Source of the DNA: Kordiimonadaceae bacterium
GTDB taxonomy: Bacteria > Pseudomonadota > Alphaproteobacteria > Sphingomonadales > Kordiimonadaceae
NCBI GenBank assembly: GCA_016763495.1
Contig: JAESTR010000184.1
Span: 1 to 7,304, forward strand
Direction: 5' to 3'
Length of the DNA stretch: 7,304 bases
Under the pieces are notes generated by a model. The model was not told the origin of the DNA. It was given only the letters and a program-made list of their open reading frames with translations, and did not search any database. Made by a program: the position numbers and the translations under genes. Each line of letters starts with the position of its first letter. Positions within the stretch are counted from its first letter, which is position 1. This document shows positions 1 through 6,778 of the stretch, in pieces.

Positions 1-200
1 TGGGTAACGAGAGGCTCAACAATATGCAAAATTACATCATCTGTATATGAATCGCGTTTCACGCCCGGCTGGGTGGAACGCATGTCGCTCGACATGGCGA
101 TTCGTATTTCATAGTCATCATCTGCATTTGTCACCGCTCCAAACAGGGTGGGTATTAGCAGCGGCAGTAGTGCCAAGGTTTTTTTTGTGAAAATGCTCAT
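1..200 (-). CDS. ABC transporter substrate-binding protein, family 5 (peptide/opine type), N-terminal part only
   Basis: This is the first 66 codons of a leftward gene whose remainder lies beyond the left edge. The start is the ATG at 200-198. The product begins with a Sec signal peptide: MSIFTKK, a hydrophobic stretch rich in Leu and Pro, and a likely cleavage site after TNA (about residue 26). The mature start has the pattern of family-5 solute-binding proteins (DppA/OppA class): a beta strand (YEIRIAMSSD), then a segment around STQPGVKRDSYTDD, then the helix ending HIVEPLV. Such proteins capture peptides, opines or similar compounds in the periplasm and deliver them to an ABC permease. The start lies 5 bases downstream of the C45 gene's stop codon and no good Shine-Dalgarno is visible, so translational coupling to that gene is likely. 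The permease and ATPase genes would be expected further left. The family call is fairly secure; the ligand is unknown. Confidence 0.75.
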   Translation of the reverse strand, partial: MSIFTKKTLALLPLLIPTLFGAVTNADDDYEIRIAMSSDMRSTQPGVKRDSYTDDVILHIVEPLVT

Positions 201-201
201 G

Positions 202-213
202 CGGATTAATCCG
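202..213. repeat. 12-bp perfect palindrome at the C45 / binding-protein gene junction
   Basis: CGGATTAATCCG is self-complementary across its full length. It covers the C45 stop codon and ends two bases before the binding-protein start codon on the minus strand. It might be a protein-binding site, or a small RNA structure modulating translation of the second gene. A chance palindrome of this length is also possible. Confidence 0.35.
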
Positions 214-1306
214 TAAAGCCGTATTCGCTGTAGCTATGCTTTTGGTAGGGGCGCACCGCTAACCACATTTTTTGGTCAGTTACATCCATCAAAATTGTGG
301 CCACTGTTGAGGAATTATCGCCACCCGGTCCGGTGTCAGGCTCTGCGCAAACACCGTAAGGATTATCAAACTTATCACTGAAGGCTTCTTTTGCATGCTC
401 AAGTGTCAGTGACCCTACTTTGGCAGTTAGGTATTCACGCACGCGGCGCACACGGTGCAAGGAGCACGGCACGACTTTCAGGCCTTCATCACGCACTTTG
501 GCTAGGGCTGACGGTGCTTCAAAATGGTTGGCATGCACCAAAAGGCCGTTCGTTGCCTGTATCCAAAAATTATCGCCGGGCACGGTTTCTATGTCGATGC
601 ATTCGCCGTCACCGTGGCTTATAATCATGTTTGATGAAAAGGATTTTGGTGTGTTTAACGCAACTTCAATCGCACCAGAATATGCTGATTGTTCAAGAAT
701 ATGGCGTCGTGCAAAAGGAATGGGCACGCCGCCCGGTTTGTTGTCGTGCTCACATTTTAGGAAATTTCCTGTAAGGGCAATGCCATTGCTGTTCATACCA
801 CAGCGAGCCAAATTGCCAGCTTCCGTTACAGTTAAAATATCAGGCCCATTGTCGCGGCGAATGCGCAGCACAACTGTTGTTTCTGCGCAGTCATCGCGCC
901 AGTCCCAATTTTGAGCATGAAGTGTGTGGCCATTCGCTGTGGCGGACGGCATTGCAGCAAATGCTGTGCAGCCATCGGTTGGGTCATTTGTAGCGTTATT
1001 TTGACCGTATATAATCTCAGTACGGCAGTTTAATGCCAATATTTCAGGGATGGAATAGCCACTACCAGCCGCAATGCCTTCAATTTCTGGATATAGGTCT
1101 TTTTCATCGGCCTCTAGTTTTGGGATAAAACTTGCCGCTATGCCGCAAGCCTGTTCCCAGCTGATGTTGATGCCTGCAAAAGCATTGCGGTAATTGTTAA
1201 TGCTGATGGCTATTCGGTCTGATGCCTGCTCTGCATACTGTTCCCCGCGGGCTCGGGCTGGGCCGGAAACATCAATGAGTGGAAATGGGTGGCTTGGAGT
1301 GGTCAC
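206..1306 (-). CDS. C45-family peptidase / acyl-CoA:6-APA acyltransferase-like amidohydrolase
   Basis: The product is 366 aa from the preferred GTG start at 1306. It belongs to the C45 family of N-terminal-nucleophile enzymes (penicillin acyltransferase, IAT), which self-cleave before a Cys and then hydrolyse or transfer amide-linked acyl groups. The expected nucleophile is Cys113 in DGCTAF. Other family features are the LHAQNWDW block after the nucleophile, an RCGMNSNGIALTGN block, a HANHF block and the C-terminal SSTVATILMD...WLAVRPY segment. I chose GTG because GAGG (complement of 1315-1318) sits 8 bases upstream and the protein then begins close to the conserved HPFPLIDVSGPARARG. An ATG at 1423 would add 39 residues that look unlike the family. 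No signal peptide is seen from the GTG start, so it is probably cytoplasmic. It is followed within 5 bases by the transporter binding-protein gene, so its substrate is probably what that system imports. The exact reaction cannot be named. Confidence 0.88.
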   Translation of the reverse strand: MTTPSHPFPLIDVSGPARARGEQYAEQASDRIAISINNYRNAFAGINISWEQACGIAASFIPKLEADEKDLYPEIEGIAAGSGYSIPEILALNCRTEIIYGQNNATNDPTDGCTAFAAMPSATANGHTLHAQNWDWRDDCAETTVVLRIRRDNGPDILTVTEAGNLARCGMNSNGIALTGNFLKCEHDNKPGGVPIPFARRHILEQSAYSGAIEVALNTPKSFSSNMIISHGDGECIDIETVPGDNFWIQATNGLLVHANHFEAPSALAKVRDEGLKVVPCSLHRVRRVREYLTAKVGSLTLEHAKEAFSDKFDNPYGVCAEPDTGPGGDNSSTVATILMDVTDQKMWLAVRPYQKHSYSEYGFTD

Positions 1307-1314
1307 TGATACAT

Positions 1315-1318
1315 CCTC
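1315..1318 (-). promoter_or_regulatory. Shine-Dalgarno GAGG that sets a GTG start for the C45 gene
   Basis: On the minus strand GAGG is followed by eight bases and then GTG at 1306-1304, which is in frame with the C45 coding sequence. This spacing is good, and it is the main reason for preferring GTG over the ATG at 1423. An ATG overlaps the end of the GAGG but is out of frame. Confidence 0.6.
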
Positions 1319-1476
1319 AAAAGTGCCGGTGTGAAACGGCGAATATCTACTGGCCCTGCGAACAGCTAGAGCGAACAAAAGGGCATGCAAAAACTGCTTA
1401 TCTTGCCCCCTATTGGTAGGCACCCGTCACTGCGCTAGCAAATAAGAAATATGATTGTTAATTCACTTTTGGCAGG

Positions 1477-1493
1477 AGTCTATATTTTAGACT
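1477..1493. promoter_or_regulatory. Candidate operator: perfect 6+5+6 inverted repeat
   Basis: AGTCTA, a five-base spacer TATTT, then TAGACT form a perfect inverted repeat in the intergenic region between divergent genes. The spacer region overlaps a TATATT that could serve as a -10 element. Location and symmetry suit a dimeric regulator's site. AraC-family proteins more often bind direct repeats, so the binding protein may be another regulator. No experimental or homologous site is known to me. Confidence 0.4.
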
Positions 1494-1710
1494 TGGAAGT
1501 TGTTGTGCGCGGTCTCTTTGCGATCAGGCAGGAAACCAGTTGGCATTTGTCTCTAGTTTAATTGGATTTTAAAAAATCACTAACTATCTGAATTAAAATA
1601 TTAAAACATCTATTTTAGGCAATGGAATTTCTTCGTTGTTAGCGAAAAATTATATGATTTAAACAGTTTGAATTCGATCTAGGGGGCTTGGTTGCTGTAG
1701 TAGAATAGGC

Positions 1711-2502
1711 ATGTCGTCGGCAACTCCAAATTCAATACAAACGCTTCTAGATCAGTATCTATGTTTTTGGGAAAAACTGGACATTGATGGCCTTATGTCC
1801 ATGTATCACAGTGGTATGCGCTATCACGACCTACCGTCAGAAGATGTGATTGAATATTCAGAATTGCAGGACTATCTGGTCCATACGTTTGCACACAAGT
1901 CAGCGCAAAACCTGAAGCTTAAAGAAAAAGCCGTGATTGAAGGCAATAGCGTTTTTATCTATTGGAAACGCACCTTTGTTTCTCTGCAAAGTAAGCGGCA
2001 CGTTACTATCAACGGGGTTGAGCTGATAGTTTTCCGGGGCAGTAAAATTTCCAGTGTTCATGAATATTATGAAATAAAAGAGACTGCGGAAAAAACCGTG
2101 CAGCTGTCAGCTGGAACCAATAATGAAAAAATGAGCAAACTTGGCTTAACTGATTTTATAGTGCGTCAGCTTTCTAATGAGCTGATGGTATATTTAGAAA
2201 AAGAGCAGCCGTATTTAGAGCCTGAGATCTCTTTAGGCGTGGTCTCTGGCCATTTGGGCTATACGCGCAATCAGGTCTCTTTTGTCATCAATCATACCCT
2301 TGAACGCACTTTTTATGATCTCATCAATGAGCGGCGTATTGCCCATGCTACAAAGAAAATAGCATTGTTGGACCAGAGGCTTTCCATCTTGGAAATAGGT
2401 TTTGATGCGGGGTTCAATTCGGTCTCTGGCTTTTACAGTGCGTTCAAAAGGCAGACAGGCATGTCGCCAGCCCAGTACCGTAAGTCTTTAAGCTCTATTT
2501 AA
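1711..2502 (+). CDS. AraC-family transcriptional regulator with N-terminal SnoaL-like (NTF2-fold) domain
   Basis: A 263-residue cytoplasmic regulator with two parts. Residues about 8-125 look like a SnoaL/NTF2-type alpha+beta cone: an opening helix (LLDQYLCFWEKLD, then GLMSMYH), strands around EGNSVFIYWKRTF and GVELIVF, and a closing HEYYEIKE. Residues about 155-258 are a two-helix-turn-helix AraC domain: LGVVSGHLGYTRNQVSFVIN followed by FYDLINERRI, then the well-conserved second half with ILEIGFDAGFNS, FYSAFKRQTG and MSPAQYR. An NTF2-fold pocket in place of the usual cupin-like arm suggests small-molecule sensing (inference). The ATG at 1711 has no good Shine-Dalgarno: AGGGGG at 1681-1686 is too distant, and an in-frame stop at 1669 limits extension to 13 codons. 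It lies between the divergent C45/transporter operon and the downstream oxidoreductase and dioxygenase genes, and is their likely regulator. Confidence 0.9.
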   Translation: MSSATPNSIQTLLDQYLCFWEKLDIDGLMSMYHSGMRYHDLPSEDVIEYSELQDYLVHTFAHKSAQNLKLKEKAVIEGNSVFIYWKRTFVSLQSKRHVTINGVELIVFRGSKISSVHEYYEIKETAEKTVQLSAGTNNEKMSKLGLTDFIVRQLSNELMVYLEKEQPYLEPEISLGVVSGHLGYTRNQVSFVINHTLERTFYDLINERRIAHATKKIALLDQRLSILEIGFDAGFNSVSGFYSAFKRQTGMSPAQYRKSLSSI

Positions 2503-2545
2503 GTTTTCCTACCGGTCCCGCGTGGAAGACATGCCTTGTCTTTTT

Positions 2546-2569
2546 ACGCCTCTATAGCTGGTAAGGCGT
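2546..2569 (+). other. Small hairpin after the regulator gene
   Basis: ACGCCT (2546-2551) and AGGCGT (2564-2569) can pair as a 6-bp stem with a 12-base loop, between the regulator's stop and the oxidoreductase start. A T-run precedes the stem and none follows it, so on the plus strand it does not look like a standard terminator. It may be an attenuator, an mRNA processing element or chance. Confidence 0.25.
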
Positions 2570-2650
2570 GGCTACTAGAATGTGGCCTGATTGAAAATGG
2601 CCGGTACAGAAAATTCCTAGCACCGTAAGTCCTTGTATTTGAGAGTATTT

Positions 2651-3964
2651 ATGCGGATCACTGATCGTATTCACAGCAATGGCTATCCGGCTTCATACTA
2701 TGCTGCAACAGCAAATGACAGTGCTGGCTTCTCAGTGCTGGAAGGTGACCGTGATGTGGATGTGTGCATTATGGGCGCTGGTTTTTCAGGTATTGCAACA
2801 GCGCTGGACCTCGTCGAACGCGGGTTTAAAGTGGCTGTGGTGGAACAGAACCTTGTTGGTTGGGGAGCATCAGGCCGGAACGGTGGGTAAATAATTGGCG
2901 GCTATGCACACGGTCTTTCCAAGCATGATGAGATGGTTAAAACATTTGGCAAAGATGGCGGCGACGCTGTTTGGCACATGAGCGTTGAGTGTGTTGATAT
3001 CATCAAGAACTGGGTGAAAAAATACAAGATCAAGTGTGATTTAAAGAGCGGTTACATTGATGTAGCCCTCAAGAAACCTGAAATGCTGAAGCTCACAAAA
3101 GCCTATGATGCGATAAAGGCGCGTGGCTATCCGCATGAATTGAAACTATTTGATAAATCAGAAGTACATAATCATGTGGGCAGTGACGCGTACGTCGGCG
3201 GGTTGACCAATGAAGGCTGGGGTCATATTCACTCGCTTAATCTGGTTCTAGGTGAGGCGCGTGCTGCTGAGAAATTGGGGGCGAACATATATGAAAATAC
3301 TGAAGTTACAGATATTATTCATGGAAAACGCCCAAAGGTTGTCACTGAAAACGGAACTATTACCTCAGATTATGTTGTTGTAACAGGCAATGGCTATTTA
3401 CGGAATTTGGTACCATCGCTGGCGTCGCGCGTATTGTCCGCTGGCACCTATATTGTTGCAAGCGAGCCTTTGAGTGATGCTGTCGCCAAAAGCATATTGC
3501 CCACAGATAGTGCGGTTTGTGATCAGCGGTGGGCGTTGGACTATTTCCGCCTGTCAGCAGATAACAGGCTGTTGTTTGGTGGTCTAGCGACGTATTCTGG
3601 TCGCCACCCGTGTGATATTGCGGCGATTTTAGAACCCAAGATGCGTAAAATTTTCCCGCAAATATCAGACGCTAGAATTGAATTTGAATGGGGCGGCTAT
3701 TTAGGTATTGGCATGAAGCGTATCCCGCTTGTGGGTAAGCTCAGTTCGAATGTGTATTTCGCCACAGGCTACGGGGGGCACGGTGTTGCGCCTTCTCATA
3801 TGTCTGCCAAGTTGGTGAGTGAAGCGATTGCCGGACAGGCCGAGAGGTACGATATTCTGGCGTCCATCAAACACCCACGCTTTCCCGGCGGAAGGCACTT
3901 TATGCAGCCTGCTTACTCAATTGGTATGCTCTATTATAAAATGCGGGATGAAATAGGGTGGTAG
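2651..3964 (+). pseudogene. FAD-dependent oxidoreductase (DAO family, PuuB-like) interrupted by an in-frame TAA
   Basis: Conceptually about 437 codons, the normal length for gamma-glutamylputrescine-oxidase-like enzymes, which oxidise amines with FAD. Codons 1-79 hold the FAD-binding start: HSNGYPASYYAAT, then GAGFSG (residues 42-47), Glu65 as the expected ribose ligand, and GWGASGRNGG ending at 79. Codon 80 is TAA (2888-2890). The frame then continues open for 357 codons to TAG, with family blocks intact: GWGHIHSLNLVLGEARAAEKLGA, FGGLATYSGRHP, FEWGGYLGIGMKRIPLVG, ATGYGGHGVAPSHMSAKL and HPRFPGGRHF. Family members usually have Gln after GRNGG, so one CAA-to-TAA change explains the break. Restart at ATG 2933 would give about 343 residues without the dinucleotide-binding motif. 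I prefer ATG 2651 (GAGAG five bases upstream) over an in-frame TTG at 2633. The intact remainder argues for a recent mutation or a sequence error. Confidence 0.88.
2888..2890 (+). other. Premature in-frame TAA within the conserved GRNGG(Q) motif
   Basis: The codons read Arg-Asn-Gly-Gly-stop-Ile-Ile-Gly-Gly-Tyr. The same frame is open both before and after, with no length change relative to the family, so this is a nonsense substitution and not a frameshift. TAA is the normal terminator of the C45, AraC-type and esterase genes in this window, so a reassigned code is unlikely. The context (TAA then A) is not a recognised readthrough context. Confidence 0.9.
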
Positions 3965-4089
3965 GCAATTGAAGTTACTGAACCGTTAGGGCGTACAAGG
4001 GCTTTTATTTAATGGAATCATCTACATAGTTGGATGGCAATGCTTCTAATTTTTGGTGATGCCCCTATTGTGTTTCTTACGAGCAGAAG

Positions 4090-4125
4090 TAGCTTTTAGA
4101 GACCGAATAAAATAGCTTTCAGAGA
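4090..4125 (+). repeat. Two 13-bp direct repeats, 23 bp apart, just before the dioxygenase gene
   Basis: TAGCTTTTAGAGA (4090-4102) and TAGCTTTCAGAGA (4113-4125) match at 12 of 13 positions with a 23-bp period, about two helical turns. The second copy ends in the purine-rich AGAGAG that probably serves as the ribosome-binding site for the ATG at 4133. Direct repeats about two turns apart fit AraC-type half-sites, but closeness to the start codon would also allow control at translation. A candidate -10 (TAAAAT, 4108-4113) lies between the copies without a convincing -35. Confidence 0.45.
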
Positions 4126-4132
4126 GAAAAGC

Positions 4133-4921
4133 ATGATTAATATATTGGACATTGGCGCGAGTGCAGACGAGATTTTTACGGCGCTTATGCAGGGCGGTGG
4201 GGTTATTGTGCCCAACCAGATATCTCATGATTTGGCAGACAAAGTGTCCGACGAATTACGCCCACATTTCGTCGAACAAGGTCATAAATTTGAGAATGAC
4301 TTCAATGGCTATAAGACTTTGCGTCTTAGTGGCATACTCGGCCTATCGCGTACGTCGGCTGATATTATCGCCCATGATTTGGTGCTGCAAGTGGCAGACG
4401 CCGTATTGAAGCCGCACTGTGATGTCTACCGGATTGGTAGCAGTACAGCGATCGAAATTTTGCCGGATGAGGGCAATCAGATACTTCACCGGGATGATAA
4501 TATTTATCCAATTCACCTCGCCAATATTGAATATCAAATGTCAGCAATGTGGGCACTGGATGATTTTACAGTGGAGAATGGTGCGACACGTGTTGTGCCG
4601 GGCAGCCACGATATGCGGGATGTTGAAGGCATACCGGAAAGCGATGTGGTGCAGGCCGTTATGCCGAAAGGCTCAGTGTTGTTTTACTTGGGGTCAACCA
4701 TCCACGGAGGCGGTGCTAACCGGTCAGACGCACCGCGCCACGGCTTGATTACCACCTACAGTCTTGGTTGGCTGCGTCAGGAAGAAAACCAGTATCTGTC
4801 TGTACCTCGCGAGATCGCTGACAGCTACCCTGAGAAAGTAAGGCGATTGATGGGTTATCAATCACACGGGGTTCTTGGTGTGTATCCAAATGACCCAGAC
4901 GGTAATTGGTATGGAGCGTAG
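4133..4921 (+). CDS. Phytanoyl-CoA dioxygenase (PhyH) family Fe(II)/2-oxoglutarate oxygenase
   Basis: The product is 262 aa with no signal peptide, so cytoplasmic. PhyH-family enzymes use Fe(II), O2 and 2-oxoglutarate to hydroxylate small molecules. The metal-binding facial triad is visible: His119 and Asp121 in LHRDD and the distal His191 in [10 protein letters not shown], followed by Arg202 or Arg197 as candidate 2-oxoglutarate ligands. The core strand block [24 protein letters not shown] (about 136-159) is characteristic, as is [10 protein letters not shown] (178-187). The N-terminal part ([11 protein letters not shown], about 21-31) fits the usual substrate-side start of the family. An AGAGAG stretch lies upstream of the ATG. 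It follows the broken FAD oxidase by 168 bp on the same strand, so it may be co-transcribed or have its own promoter near the repeats at 4090-4125. The substrate is not predictable; context suggests an amine- or amide-derived compound. Confidence 0.9.
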   Translation: MINILDIGASADEIFTALMQGGGVIVPNQISHDLADKVSDELRPHFVEQGHKFENDFNGYKTLRLSGILGLSRTSADIIAHDLVLQVADAVLKPHCDVYRIGSSTAIEILPDEGNQILHRDDNIYPIHLANIEYQMSAMWALDDFTVENGATRVVPGSHDMRDVEGIPESDVVQAVMPKGSVLFYLGSTIHGGGANRSDAPRHGLITTYSLGWLRQEENQYLSVPREIADSYPEKVRRLMGYQSHGVLGVYPNDPDGNWYGA

Positions 4922-4934
4922 TTAGAATCAAATG

Positions 4935-4967
4935 GGCCTAACAGCGTTCATTGAGAGCTGTTAGGCC
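4935..4967. terminator. Bidirectional rho-independent-type terminator between convergent genes
   Basis: GGCCTAACAGC (4935-4945) and GCTGTTAGGCC (4957-4967) form a perfect 11-bp stem with an 11-base loop. TTTT follows six bases after the stem on the plus strand (4973-4976), and an AAA precedes it, giving a weak T-run for the minus strand. It lies 13 bases past the dioxygenase stop codon and 44 bases past the end of the leftward esterase gene, so it probably serves both. Confidence 0.85.
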
Positions 4968-5011
4968 ACGTGTTTTAGTCTGATCTTTTAGGTGGTTTTT
5001 GGGTAGGTGCG

Positions 5012-6622
5012 TTACCGTATAGCTCGTTCAAAGTTTTCTGCTTTGTCGATACTGCCAGAACCCTTATATTTTGTAATAGCAGGGTAAGGATATGCAGGGC
5101 GCGTGCGGCTTACTTTACCGTCGTCGTCTTCCAAGCGGAATATCAGTTCTTCAGGCGCTGTGCCTTTTTCCACCCAGTTGATCAGGGCTTGCATAGACTC
5201 GTTAACATTAGGCCCGTCTCCCGGGCTTCCGCCATGTTTACTGCCGGGTATGGTGTAGAGACGCGCAAAGGATGCTGGGTCACCCATGAAGTCTTTCACG
5301 CTCTCATACCAGTCGATGGTCATTTGCGCGTTTACTGCGCCGTCCCCAAGGCCGTGCAAAACAATCATCTTGCCGCCAAAGTTTTTGAAGGCACGCAAGT
5401 CAGGGTCTGTGGCGTCCCAAATATGCTTCATAGCCTCAAGCTTATGGGCGCCCGCAACAGGGTCAAACGCTAGCCAATCAAAGGTTGGACCAGGGTCTTT
5501 ATCAAACGCCATATAGCGAAGGAAGCTGGAGGCGATGGTTGCGGCGAAACTTGGATCACCAGCTTTACGCGGGGCATGAAAACCCTGCCAGTCATATTCT
5601 GAACCGTACGCCAGTGCGTATGGGTAAATGGTTTCACCCTTGTCATTCTGCGGTTTGGTATAGAATTTTTCCGCTGCTGTTACTTGCTCAGCTGACAGGC
5701 ATTCTTTGTTTTCACCCGCTTTGCAAAGCAAGGAAGTTGGCTCAAATACACAAACACTCGGGTCATCAATAATACCGTCAGTCACACCGTCAAGCGCATC
5801 ACATGCTGCGATAACACCTCGGTGGATAATCATGGTATCAGCGGCCAATAAAATTGGTGTACCATCTGCGCGGGTATTTGATTTGTACAGCCACGGCATG
5901 CGCACAGCGTTGATTGCTTGATACTGCACAACAGGCGCACGGGCCAAAATGCCGTCATAATCTTCTGGGAACATCAGGGCTGATTTCAAGCCAGACAAGC
6001 CACCTTTTGAAAAGCCTGTTGTGTAGGCATAGCTGTGTGCTTTGCCGTAATAGTCTTTGGAGATTACTTTTACCAGTTGCGCTGCTAGGTGCGTGGCGCG
6101 GTAGCCAAAGTCAATTTCGCCTTGGCGATTATTATAGCCCCACGTGCCGTCAAACGGGCGCTTGTTGATATGGCCGCCATCAGTTGCGATTGTAGCAAAA
6201 CCCTTAACCAAACCCGGAACAGGCACATCGTCGCCAACAGCACCGCAAAAAGCGTCGCACGCGGTATAGAGTACACGGCTGTTCCAATCACTTGCATCCG
6301 GCAACAACATCAGGAATTTAACAGCTGGGGCAAAATAGCCTTCGACCCGGCAATGCGCGGGCAATTTATCAATTTTTTCACCAACGGGTATACCCTGCAC
6401 GACACTGCGTTTACCGTACATAAATTGGTTTTTTAGGCTGGCACTACCATCCGCTGAATATTTTGCACTCATGACAACCGCAGGGCTGTCAGCTGCTGTC
6501 TCGTAAGATGTGCTGTTAAGGGCAAGGCATGCTGCCTCTTCCTTACTTTCAGCATAAGCCGCGACTGTGTTACAGGCCGCCCATAGCGAAACTAATATTA
6601 AGCCCAGTAATCGATTTACCAT
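5012..6622 (-). CDS. Exported tannase / feruloyl esterase family hydrolase
   Basis: A 536-residue alpha/beta hydrolase of the tannase family (fungal tannases, feruloyl esterases, MHETase), which cleave ester bonds of aromatic acids. The N-terminus (MVNRLLGLILVSLWAACNTVAAYAES) is a Sec signal peptide, probably cut after AYA at about residue 24; Cys17 with C-N-T does not make a good lipobox. The probable triad is Ser205 in TGFSKGG, Asp427 in LHGLGDGAVN and His463 in GSKHGG. CDALDGVTDGIIDDP (274-288) is the family's Ca2+-binding loop in the lid region. Typical blocks RATHLAAQLVKVISKDYYG and MFPEDYDGILARAP flank the nucleophile. Most members have Cys directly before the Ser and directly after the His, forming a disulfide; here these are Phe204 and Gly464. 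AAGGAA stands 8 bases before the ATG. The gene appears monocistronic, with a leader of possibly over 100 bases and a terminator at 4935-4967. Confidence 0.9.
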   Translation of the reverse strand: MVNRLLGLILVSLWAACNTVAAYAESKEEAACLALNSTSYETAADSPAVVMSAKYSADGSASLKNQFMYGKRSVVQGIPVGEKIDKLPAHCRVEGYFAPAVKFLMLLPDASDWNSRVLYTACDAFCGAVGDDVPVPGLVKGFATIATDGGHINKRPFDGTWGYNNRQGEIDFGYRATHLAAQLVKVISKDYYGKAHSYAYTTGFSKGGLSGLKSALMFPEDYDGILARAPVVQYQAINAVRMPWLYKSNTRADGTPILLAADTMIIHRGVIAACDALDGVTDGIIDDPSVCVFEPTSLLCKAGENKECLSAEQVTAAEKFYTKPQNDKGETIYPYALAYGSEYDWQGFHAPRKAGDPSFAATIASSFLRYMAFDKDPGPTFDWLAFDPVAGAHKLEAMKHIWDATDPDLRAFKNFGGKMIVLHGLGDGAVNAQMTIDWYESVKDFMGDPASFARLYTIPGSKHGGSPGDGPNVNESMQALINWVEKGTAPEELIFRLEDDDGKVSRTRPAYPYPAITKYKGSGSIDKAENFERAIR

Positions 6623-6690
6623 CGTGATTTTTCCTTTTTTACAAAGCCAGAATGCACCGTAACTTTGACCTTCGTTGGCCTACTGCATTG

Positions 6691-6719
6691 TTAGCCGGGT
6701 AAGTAGATTCCCGGACTAA
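6691..6719 (-). other. Hairpin in the probable 5' leader of the esterase mRNA
   Basis: TTAG plus CCGGG (6691-6699) can pair with CCCGG (6710-6714) and CTAA (6716-6719). This gives nine base pairs with one bulged A at 6715 and a 10-base loop. No T-run follows on either strand, so it is not a terminator. It may stabilise the leader or take part in post-transcriptional control. Confidence 0.3.
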
Positions 6720-6778
6720 GATGGCCTGTATCTACGGAAGCCGGCATTAAACGCTGCAATTCTTGGTATTTGAGGCTC

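Larger units (their letters stand above)
1307..1710. other. Divergent intergenic region between the C45 operon and the AraC-type regulator
   Basis: About 400 bases separate the two divergent starts. The part from about 1425 to 1680 is AT-rich and holds no coding sequence I can support. It should contain promoters in both directions. A weak rightward candidate is TTGTCT (1547-1552), a 17-base gap, then TAAAAA (1570-1575), but it is too poor to call. The clearest element is the inverted repeat at 1477-1493, listed separately. AraC-type regulators often act on the promoter they share with a divergent operon, so this is the first place to expect binding by the neighbouring regulator. Confidence 0.55.

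Noticed and set aside
420..914. Open frame of 164 codons on the plus strand
   Set aside because: It lies antisense to the C45 gene, shows no family pattern and is best seen as a shadow of that gene's codon use.
1307..1423. 39-residue N-terminal extension of the C45 protein from an ATG at 1423
   Set aside because: The extension has no family resemblance and no good SD, while a GTG at 1306 has GAGG at ideal spacing and places the conserved start near the N-terminus.
2633..2650. TTG start for the FAD oxidase at 2633
   Set aside because: The in-frame ATG at 2651 has a purine-rich GAGAG five bases upstream, and the family start pattern follows directly.
2888..2890. Reassigned TAA codon or programmed recoding in the oxidase
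   Set aside because: Several other genes here end in TAA in the expected place, and no readthrough context or downstream structure is evident.
2933..3964. Independent functional gene starting at ATG 2933
   Set aside because: It would lack the FAD dinucleotide-binding region of its family and has no convincing SD; it is the downstream part of the broken oxidase.
4036..4063. Hairpin GGCA...TGCC upstream of the dioxygenase
   Set aside because: Only four base pairs with a 20-base loop; not distinguishable from chance.
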